Made by a program: the position numbers and the translations under genes. Positions 5,152 through 10,073 of a DNA stretch of 10,073 bases are shown here, in pieces. The DNA is taken from positions 1 to 10,073 of the forward strand of contig DASQEH010000016.1 in NCBI GenBank assembly GCA_035633755.1, in the 5' to 3' direction. Every line of letters starts with the position of its first letter. Position 1 is the stretch's first letter. The notes beneath the pieces are model-generated. The model had not been told where the DNA came from, ran no database searches, and worked only from the letters and a program-made list of their open reading frames with translations. Origin of the DNA: DASQEH01 sp035633755 (GTDB taxonomy: Bacteria > Actinomycetota > Actinomycetes > Propionibacteriales > Nocardioidaceae).

Positions 5152-6588
5152 GTGCGTATTCGCCGCAGCTTGTCCTTGCTGGCCTCACTGAGCGCCGCCG
5201 CAGTCACCATGGGGGTCCTCGCTCCCAGCCCGTCGTCATCAGCGGCAATCGACCCCAACGTCGGTTCGTGGTCTGCACCGTTCACCCCGGACGGTCCAAC
5301 GTCGCGTGTCATCGGTGTGCACCAGATCCTGATGCACACAGGCAAGGTCCTCGTCATCGGGAGCCTGCGCCCCACGGTGGCGTACGTGTACGACCCGATC
5401 ACAGGCAAGTCCGTTAACGCCAACCCGCCGGTCGACATCGAGTGCGGCGCGATGGTGGCGCTGGCCGACGGCCGCATCCTCGTCGTCGGTGGGCATGGCA
5501 AGGGCCCGACCGGCATCAGCAACGTGTTCCTGTTCGACCCCATCACCTTGGAGTGGATCGAACAACCGGCAACCAACGGTGCCAGGTACTACCCGACAAC
5601 GACCCTCCTGGCCGACGGTCGCGTAGTCATCACCGCAGGCTTCGACCACATGGGCGACGACAACACCAACGTCGACGTCTATACGCCGCCGGCTCCGGGG
5701 GGCCGGTTAGGGAGCATCAAGACCGTGGGGCAGCACCTTGGTGGTCTGTACCCGCGTCAGTGGTTGATGCCGAGTGGGAACGTGCTCGAGACACAGCGGC
5801 GCGGGTCCTACATCCTCAACACGAAGACGTGGGAGTGGACTGAGTACGACAGGCCCGGCAAGCACTTCAGCGGTGAATCCGCGATCCTCCTGCCCGGTCC
5901 GCCTTCGGGCTCCACGACGGCCATGGTGTTCGGTGGTGGTTCCAACGCAGGCGCAACCACGCTGTCCGAGACATTCAACGCGGCCACGCCTACTGCAGGT
6001 TGGACACGGGTCGCTCCACTCCCAGAGCCAAGGGTGCACATGCAGGCCGTCCCCACCCCCAACGGCTCGATCATCGGGATCGGCGGAAACCAGAAGGGAA
6101 GCTTCGAACAACCCGTATACGAGGCGCTTAGCTACGACCCGAAGGCCAACACGTGGACGACGCTGGCGGCGCAGTCGGAGCGGCGCGGATACCACTCGGC
6201 TGCAGTGCTCCTGCCAGGCGGTCGGATCCTCTCCGCTGGTGACACCGGCGCTGGCGGTGGCGGGAACACGATGGAGACCTTCTCCCCGCCCTACCTGTCG
6301 GGAACGCGACCGACGATAACGTCTTCGCCTTCGCGGGTCGCCAACGGTGCGAGCTTCACCATCTCCACTCCGAACTCGAAAAGCCGCGCGGTTCTGATGG
6401 CACCTGGTGCCGCCACACACACCGTCGACATGAGCGCCCGCCACATCGAGCTGCGACGGACCGCCGTCGCGGGGCGTATCACAGCGACAGTGCCTTCCGC
6501 GACCGTGGCCGCACCGGGTTACTACATGCTCTTCCTGGTCAACGGCGCGGGAACGCCGTCGAGCGCGAGATGGATCCACATCGGCTGA
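5152..6588 (+). CDS. Exported copper radical oxidase (galactose/glyoxal oxidase family)
   Basis: From the GTG at 5152 the protein has 478 residues; an in-frame ATG at 5137 would add five. It opens with a signal peptide: Arg-rich RIRR, a hydrophobic stretch, and a probable cleavage site in SSSAAID near residue 32, so it acts outside the membrane. A kelch-type seven-bladed propeller follows, with repeated DGRILVVGG-like strands, then a C-terminal early-set domain (about 385-478). Family members oxidise primary alcohols or aldehydes with O2, releasing H2O2. All cofactor residues appear present: C98 (DIECGAM) and Y147 (ARYYP) for the Cys-Tyr radical, Y347 and H348 (RRGYHS), and H423 (ATHTVDM) as copper ligands. 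It lacks the N-terminal CBM32 of fungal galactose oxidase and is compact. The residue stacking on the radical is not the galactose oxidase Trp, so substrate cannot be assumed. It stands alone, divergent from GH13. Confidence 0.87.
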   Translation: MRIRRSLSLLASLSAAAVTMGVLAPSPSSSAAIDPNVGSWSAPFTPDGPTSRVIGVHQILMHTGKVLVIGSLRPTVAYVYDPITGKSVNANPPVDIECGAMVALADGRILVVGGHGKGPTGISNVFLFDPITLEWIEQPATNGARYYPTTTLLADGRVVITAGFDHMGDDNTNVDVYTPPAPGGRLGSIKTVGQHLGGLYPRQWLMPSGNVLETQRRGSYILNTKTWEWTEYDRPGKHFSGESAILLPGPPSGSTTAMVFGGGSNAGATTLSETFNAATPTAGWTRVAPLPEPRVHMQAVPTPNGSIIGIGGNQKGSFEQPVYEALSYDPKANTWTTLAAQSERRGYHSAAVLLPGGRILSAGDTGAGGGGNTMETFSPPYLSGTRPTITSSPSRVANGASFTISTPNSKSRAVLMAPGAATHTVDMSARHIELRRTAVAGRITATVPSATVAAPGYYMLFLVNGAGTPSSARWIHIG

Positions 6589-6595
6589 ACCGAAG

Positions 6596-6685
6596 GGTCG
6601 GCGGAGGACAGGGTGTCATCGGACGTCCGCCGACTTCGCACCAGGTTGGCGGACGACGAAGTCCTCGTACGCTCCGCCGACCTGG
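6596..6685. repeat. Four alternating inverted copies of a GTCGGCGGA motif
   Basis: Copy 1, GGTCGGCGGAG (6596-6606), and copy 4, CTCCGCCGACC (6672-6682), are perfect 11-bp inverted repeats. Copy 2, GTCCGCCGAC (6625-6634), and copy 3, GTTGGCGGAC (6645-6654), pair with one G-T wobble. Copies 1 and 2 share a perfect 9-bp inverted match, and copy 3 with copy 4 a 13-bp match with one mismatch (6641-6653 with 6673-6685). GACTTCG (6632-6638) with CGAAGTC (6657-6663) adds another stem. Two tandem hairpins (1-2 and 3-4), or one long nested structure (1-4 around 2-3), can therefore form. It starts 8 bases after the oxidase stop, so a terminator is likely; a REP-like element or an RNA switch ahead of the sulfurylase gene is possible. 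Confidence 0.65.
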
Positions 6686-6750
6686 GAACCGCCAGCAGCC
6701 CCGAGGCATTGAGGGAGTTCGGCGTATCGAAGGTCCGCTTTCCTTCTGCC

Positions 6751-6759
6751 TGCTAGCCT
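6751..6759 (+). promoter_or_regulatory. Possible extended -10 promoter of the sulfurylase/kinase gene
   Basis: TGCTAGCCT contains TG, one base, then TAGCCT (6754-6759), an extended -10 of a type common in actinobacteria; no good -35 box is seen. Transcription would start near 6766, giving about a 30-base leader before ATG 6796. That start point lies after the alternative GTG at 6763, which supports the ATG. Confidence 0.4.
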
Positions 6760-6786
6760 GCGGTGACCTTTTGCCGGCAGGATCCA

Positions 6787-6792
6787 GGGGGG
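6787..6792 (+). promoter_or_regulatory. Ribosome binding site for ATG 6796
   Basis: AGGGGGG just before the ATG at 6796 is a purine-rich, slightly close-set ribosome binding site. Nothing comparable lies before GTG 6763, so the shorter frame is preferred. Confidence 0.45.
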
Positions 6793-6795
6793 CGC

Positions 6796-8508
6796 ATGGC
6801 CTGGGACGCAGTGACGCCTCACGGCGGCGCCCTCGTTGACTTGGTCGTCGACCCAGCCAGGAGAAGCGAGCTGTTGGCGGACTCGCTGCGCTGGCCAAGC
6901 TGGCGGATGACCGCTCGGCAGATGCTGGATCTGGAGCTGCTGTCAACGGGGGGGTTCTCCCCGCTGCGCGAGTTCATCGGGCGAGATGACTACGAGGCCG
7001 TCTGTCAATCGATGCGGTTGGCCGACGGCACCTTGTGGCCGATGCCTATTCCCTTGGACGTTCCGGAGTCTGTCGCTCGGGCGGGTGAACGCGCCGGCAT
7101 GCTCGCTCTGCGCGACGCAGAGGGTGCGCTGGTTGCCGCGCTGCACGTGAGGGGAGCATGGCAACCCGATCTGCGCGCCGAAGCCTCCACGGTCCTCGGG
7201 ACGACGAACGAAGCACACCCCGGAGTGGAGTACCTCCTGCACCACACGAACGCGTGGTACATGGAGGGACGCCTGGAGGTCCTTGAACCGTTCGTCCATC
7301 CCGACTATCCATCGCTTCGGCGAACACCGGCTCAACTGCGCGACGAGTTCGAGGCGCGTGGCTGGGAACGCGTCATCGCGTTCAACACGCGCAATCCCAT
7401 GCATCGCGCACATCTGGAGCTGACGCTGCGCGGCGCACGAGACGTTGACGCCAACCTGCTCATCCACCCCGTGGTGGGACTCACCCAGCGAGGCGACGTC
7501 GACTACGACACCCGAGTCCGTTGCTACCAGGCCCTCCTGCCCAGTTATCCCGAGGGCACGGCAATGCTGTCACTTCTCCCCATTGCCATGCGAATGGCTG
7601 GGCCGCGAGAGGCGCTCTGGCATTCACTCGTGCGCCAGAACCACGGGGCGACACACTTCATCGTCGGCCGCGATCATGCAGGACCGCGACCCGACAGCAG
7701 TGGCCTCCCGTGGTACCAGCCGTACGACGGCCAGGAGCTGATCGAGCGGCACAAGGACGAACTCCACATCAAGGTCGTCACCTTCCAGCGGATGGTCTAC
7801 GTCGCTGACGTGAACGCGTACGTCGAGGAGCAGGAGGCGCCGCCTGGGGTCCCCGTGCTACAGATCAGTGGCACGGAGATGCGCGAACGCCTTGCCCGCG
7901 GCCTGGAGTTGCCCGAGTGGTTCACTGTTCCGGCCGTGGCCAGTGTGATGCGGCAACGATTCCGGCCCCGCACTCAGCAGGGCTTCACCATCTTTTTCAC
8001 GGGGCTGTCAGGCTCCGGCAAGTCAACGATCGCCAAGGCCCTGGCGGTCAAGCTGCGTGACCACGGTGAGCGAAGTGTGTCGTTGCTGGATGGTGACGAG
8101 GTTCGCCGACGCCTGTCCAGCGAGCTGTCGTACTCACCTGAGGACCGGGAACGGCACGTCCATCGCATCGGCTACGTCGCCGCTGAGATCACCAAGAGCG
8201 GCGGCGTCGCCGTCTGCGCTCGGATCACCCCTCGGGCCATAACCCGCGAGCAGATTCGTCGTCTGGTGGAGGACGTCGGCGGCTTCGTCCTCGTCCACGT
8301 CAACACTCCACTCGACGTGTGCGAGGCGCGTGATCGCAAAGGGCTGTATGAGAAGGCGCGCGCTGGGCTCGTGGAACACTTCACCGGGGTATCGGATACC
8401 TATGAAGAGCCGGCTGATGCTGATGTTGTGGTTGACGCAGCGGTGTTGTCGCCTGAGGAGGCTTCGGACAACATCCTGGCGCATCTGGTGAAGCGCGGAT
8501 ACCTGTAG
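6796..8508 (+). CDS. Bifunctional sulfate adenylyltransferase / adenylylsulfate kinase
   Basis: A 570-residue cytoplasmic fusion that activates sulfate: ATP sulfurylase makes APS from ATP and sulfate, and the kinase adds a 3' phosphate to give PAPS. Residues 1-160 are the PUA-like N-terminal part (TPHGGALVDLV; TGGFSPLREFIG at 51-62). The nucleotidyltransferase core (about 170-385) has the HxxH-type motif NTRNPMHRAH (197-206), GRDHAGP (291-297) and ISGTEMRERL (358-367). The APS kinase follows from 396: P-loop GLSGSGKST (403-411), LDGDEVRRRLS (431-441), and KGLYEKARAG...FTG near 515-531. Several APS-site residues differ from the usual ones (Y446, H454, T478, R480). This single-chain form is unlike the CysD/CysN pair of E. 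coli and has known bacterial fusion relatives. ATG 6796 is preferred over GTG 6763. PAPS could feed reduction or sulfotransferases; neither is in the window. It is convergent with the phosphoesterase gene, 17 bases away. Confidence 0.93.
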   Translation: MAWDAVTPHGGALVDLVVDPARRSELLADSLRWPSWRMTARQMLDLELLSTGGFSPLREFIGRDDYEAVCQSMRLADGTLWPMPIPLDVPESVARAGERAGMLALRDAEGALVAALHVRGAWQPDLRAEASTVLGTTNEAHPGVEYLLHHTNAWYMEGRLEVLEPFVHPDYPSLRRTPAQLRDEFEARGWERVIAFNTRNPMHRAHLELTLRGARDVDANLLIHPVVGLTQRGDVDYDTRVRCYQALLPSYPEGTAMLSLLPIAMRMAGPREALWHSLVRQNHGATHFIVGRDHAGPRPDSSGLPWYQPYDGQELIERHKDELHIKVVTFQRMVYVADVNAYVEEQEAPPGVPVLQISGTEMRERLARGLELPEWFTVPAVASVMRQRFRPRTQQGFTIFFTGLSGSGKSTIAKALAVKLRDHGERSVSLLDGDEVRRRLSSELSYSPEDRERHVHRIGYVAAEITKSGGVAVCARITPRAITREQIRRLVEDVGGFVLVHVNTPLDVCEARDRKGLYEKARAGLVEHFTGVSDTYEEPADADVVVDAAVLSPEEASDNILAHLVKRGYL

Positions 8509-8525
8509 GACAGCGGTTCGCGGCG

Positions 8526-9791
8526 CTACCTGGCGATGGCCGTTGTACTCGTGCTCACGGTCGGGCCATCACCGGCCGCGTTGACGGCCGTGATCTTCGC
8601 ACGGTAGGAGTGTCCCGCCTCGAGGCCCGTGACCTTCGCGCGGAGCACATCCCCTCCCACGCTCACCGTCCTAGCGTTGCCTGTGGTCTGGTCGATGACC
8701 TCGATCCGGTAGCCGGTCGGAGCTCCGCTGGCTGCTCCGTAGCGAACCGTCACGCTGACCGCCCTGTCGGTCGTCGAGCCGCTGACCACCTTCGCCGCAG
8801 TCACCTGGCCCGGTGTGTCGCCGCTCGGAGCGGCGCCGTGGCAGGACTCAGTGCCAGAGTCGGTGAAACCGCCGGACGTCGGATCGGGCACGAAGTCGTA
8901 GTCATAGCTGGTCGGATGCAAGGTAAGGCTGAGGATTCCGAACGTCGTGGCGCTCTGCTTCTCGATGTTGGGCAGGTTAGTCGGCACAGATGAAAGGCTG
9001 GCCCCGCCCGTTCCAACGACGAACTGGCGGATCCCGTTGGGGTCAGGGGCCGAGTCGGGGTTCTGAGGAGCAAACCTGGCGTAGAGGTGATTGTGCCCCG
9101 AGAGCAGCAGTTCTACCCCAGCGTTATGGAGCAGCTGTATCAGCGGCTTGTACTTTGAGCTCACGCCTGCGGTGGCCCAGTACGGCCGGTGGATGTAGGC
9201 CAGCGTGCACGTGGCCGGGTGCGCCGCTAGATCGTTCTTCAGCCACGTGCCCATGGGGTTACTCGCACCGCATCCACCCACGCCAGGCTGCGTACATTCG
9301 GAGTTCAACGCGACGATGTGCCAAGCACCGATGTCATAGCTGTAGTACCCGCGACATGCTGTGGTGCATTCCGGCTGCAGGGGGCTGGCTCGTTCGCCGA
9401 AGTACGTGAAGTAGCCGCTAGCTCCCTCTGTGACACATGTATCACCTTCGTATTCGTTGTCACCCACGATCGGATAGGCGTTGGCGTTGAACTGCCCCCA
9501 CGTGGGTCCATACACGGATCGGAACGCAGAAAGGTCACCGCAGTCGTACTGCTCATCACCGAGTGGCAGAACTGCCGCGAAGTTGCCGGCCTGGAGAAGG
9601 TCTGCGGTGTTCCCTTGGTGGCACTTGGCCTTCGTCCGTGCGACGCCAGGAGCACACGCTATGTCGCCAGCCGCTGCAATGACCGGGTCTTCGGTCGCCG
9701 ACGCCACCGACGTCTCCGACGCAAGCGAGGCCAACGAAGCGACGACGGCGATCGTCAGCGAGAAGCCGACCAACGGTAAGCGGTATTTCAA
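8526..9791 (-). CDS. Secreted calcineurin-like metallophosphoesterase with C-terminal FN3 domain
   Basis: A 421-residue exported protein when read from TTG 9791; TTG 9812 would add seven residues. It starts (M)KYRLPLVGF followed by a hydrophobic stretch and a likely cleavage after SVASA near residue 32. The phosphoesterase core (about 36-320) carries the metal motifs GDIA (D43), GDEQYD (D79), GDNEYE (111-112 in place of the usual Asn-His), IHRP (H201) and SGHNH (H233, H235). Many Cys residues (for example in GGCGAS, PECTTACRG and TESCHG) suggest disulfides outside the cell. A fibronectin type III domain occupies about 326-421 (TGYRIEVID; LEAGHSYRAKITAVNAAG). It probably hydrolyses a phosphomono- or diester in the periphery; the substrate is unknown. 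The gene meets the sulfurylase gene tail to tail with only 17 bases between, too short for a separate strong terminator. Its promoter should lie in the AT-rich stretch to the right. Confidence 0.88.
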   Translation of the reverse strand: MKYRLPLVGFSLTIAVVASLASLASETSVASATEDPVIAAAGDIACAPGVARTKAKCHQGNTADLLQAGNFAAVLPLGDEQYDCGDLSAFRSVYGPTWGQFNANAYPIVGDNEYEGDTCVTEGASGYFTYFGERASPLQPECTTACRGYYSYDIGAWHIVALNSECTQPGVGGCGASNPMGTWLKNDLAAHPATCTLAYIHRPYWATAGVSSKYKPLIQLLHNAGVELLLSGHNHLYARFAPQNPDSAPDPNGIRQFVVGTGGASLSSVPTNLPNIEKQSATTFGILSLTLHPTSYDYDFVPDPTSGGFTDSGTESCHGAAPSGDTPGQVTAAKVVSGSTTDRAVSVTVRYGAASGAPTGYRIEVIDQTTGNARTVSVGGDVLRAKVTGLEAGHSYRAKITAVNAAGDGPTVSTSTTAIAR

Positions 9792-9797
9792 AGTGAA

Positions 9798-9801
9798 CTC
9801 C
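9798..9801 (-). promoter_or_regulatory. Ribosome binding site favouring TTG 9791
   Basis: On the minus strand GGAG lies 6 bases before TTG 9791, whereas TTG 9812 has no such sequence. An in-frame stop sits nine codons above TTG 9812 and no ATG or GTG lies between, so the gene must use a TTG start. Confidence 0.5.
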
Positions 9802-9812
9802 AGCGCTGTCAA

Positions 9813-10073
9813 GAATGCATCGAACGCTGCCGACGCACGTCAAAACTCTTTTACGAGCAGCGCTGGAACAAATTACCACTACTCTGCCCAGATTGCGAAG
9901 AAACGGCCATCTGCAGCAAACACCACATAACGCATAGTAGCCATTAACTAACGCATTGTTAGGAAAAGCAAAATGGTAGTCGGTAATCAACGTTCCGCTA
10001 TCTTCGACGGTTCTCCTCCCTTAATGGCTGCCAGCAATTTCTGTCTGGTAGATGCGTACCTTCGCCATGAGCG
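9813..10073. other. AT-rich intergenic stretch upstream of the phosphoesterase
   Basis: GC is about 45 percent (28, 26 and 29 of 60 in successive 60-base blocks from 9841), well below the genes. It should hold the phosphoesterase promoter, but no clear -35/-10 pair stands out. It carries TAACGCA at 9928-9934 and 9949-9955 and the inverted repeat CTAAC, GCATT, GTTAG at 9948-9962. At the right edge two short open frames run off the window: a minus-strand one ending in TAA at 10021 (last residues MAKVRIYQTEIAGSH) and a plus-strand one from ATG 10052. Neither has a ribosome site or length enough to be called. GGGAGGAG on the minus strand (10020-10013) has no start codon at a workable distance. 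Confidence 0.45.
9948..9962. repeat. Inverted repeat CTAAC-N5-GTTAG
   Basis: Perfect 5-bp arms flank GCATT, about 157 bp upstream of the phosphoesterase start. One arm overlaps a TAACGCA motif copy. The size and spacing suit a regulator binding site, but no regulator is identified. Confidence 0.3.

Noticed and set aside
5707..6579. 290-codon minus-strand open frame opposite the copper oxidase
   Set aside because: Arg-rich antisense shadow of a gene with a complete set of copper-site residues.
6596..6685. CRISPR array
   Set aside because: The repeated units alternate in orientation, are about 10 bp long and have no uniform spacers.
10013..10020. GGGAGGAG on the minus strand as a ribosome site of a small gene
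   Set aside because: No ATG, GTG or TTG follows at 4-12 bases; the nearest TTG is more than 20 bases away.
10021..10068. Minus-strand frame ending MAKVRIYQTEIAGSH as the tail of a gene
   Set aside because: Only 17 codons are visible, with half of third positions G or C, and there is no domain. It cannot be told from chance without more sequence.

Overview
The window looks like a piece of a high-GC actinobacterial chromosome. Coding regions are GC-rich with strong G/C bias at third codon positions. One gene belongs to the mycothiol-dependent maleylpyruvate isomerase family, and mycothiol is an actinobacterial thiol. The secreted phosphoesterase with a C-terminal fibronectin III domain and the fused ATP sulfurylase/APS kinase also fit a soil actinomycete. 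A Nocardioides-like organism is my guess, not something the sequence proves. No tRNA, rRNA, insertion sequence, phage gene or CRISPR array was seen.

Layout, left to right. (1) Positions 1-240 hold hairpin-forming sequence, possibly the 5' end of a gene leaving on the minus strand, and the promoter and operator of a TetR-family regulator. (2) Positions 241-1637 form a two-gene operon, a TetR regulator and a DinB-fold mycothiol-dependent isomerase-like enzyme, joined by a 4-bp ATGA overlap. A perfect inverted repeat sits over the TetR start codon and suggests autoregulation of a possibly leaderless transcript. (3) Convergent to it, on the minus strand, lie a CPA2-type cation:proton antiporter (1690-2886), a 32-codon small ORF with a good ribosome binding site just before it (2906-3004), and upstream of these a cytoplasmic GH13 alpha-glucosidase-like enzyme (3178-4797). 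(4) A 340-350 bp divergent intergenic region, AT-rich in its right half, separates the GH13 gene from an exported copper radical oxidase of the galactose/glyoxal oxidase family (plus strand, to 6588). (5) After four alternating inverted copies of a GC-rich motif (6596-6685) comes a bifunctional ATP sulfurylase/APS kinase (6796-8508). (6) Convergent to it is a secreted calcineurin-like metallophosphoesterase with an FN3 domain (8526-9791). Behind that gene's start lies a second AT-rich intergenic stretch reaching the right edge.

How the genes relate: TetR and the isomerase form a clear regulatory unit, and the small ORF and antiporter look like a second transcription unit. The rest are mostly single-gene units facing each other. 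Two encode exported enzymes (copper oxidase and phosphoesterase). The AT-rich regions upstream of both carry a repeated TAACGCA-type motif at helically phased spacing, a tentative hint of shared control. The sulfurylase/kinase makes PAPS, but no sulfotransferase or sulfate transporter is in view. I found no convincing complete new multi-gene system. The most interesting items are the small ORF with its spacer palindrome, the leaderless TetR operator, the four-copy inverted repeat, and active-site variations in the copper oxidase and APS kinase.
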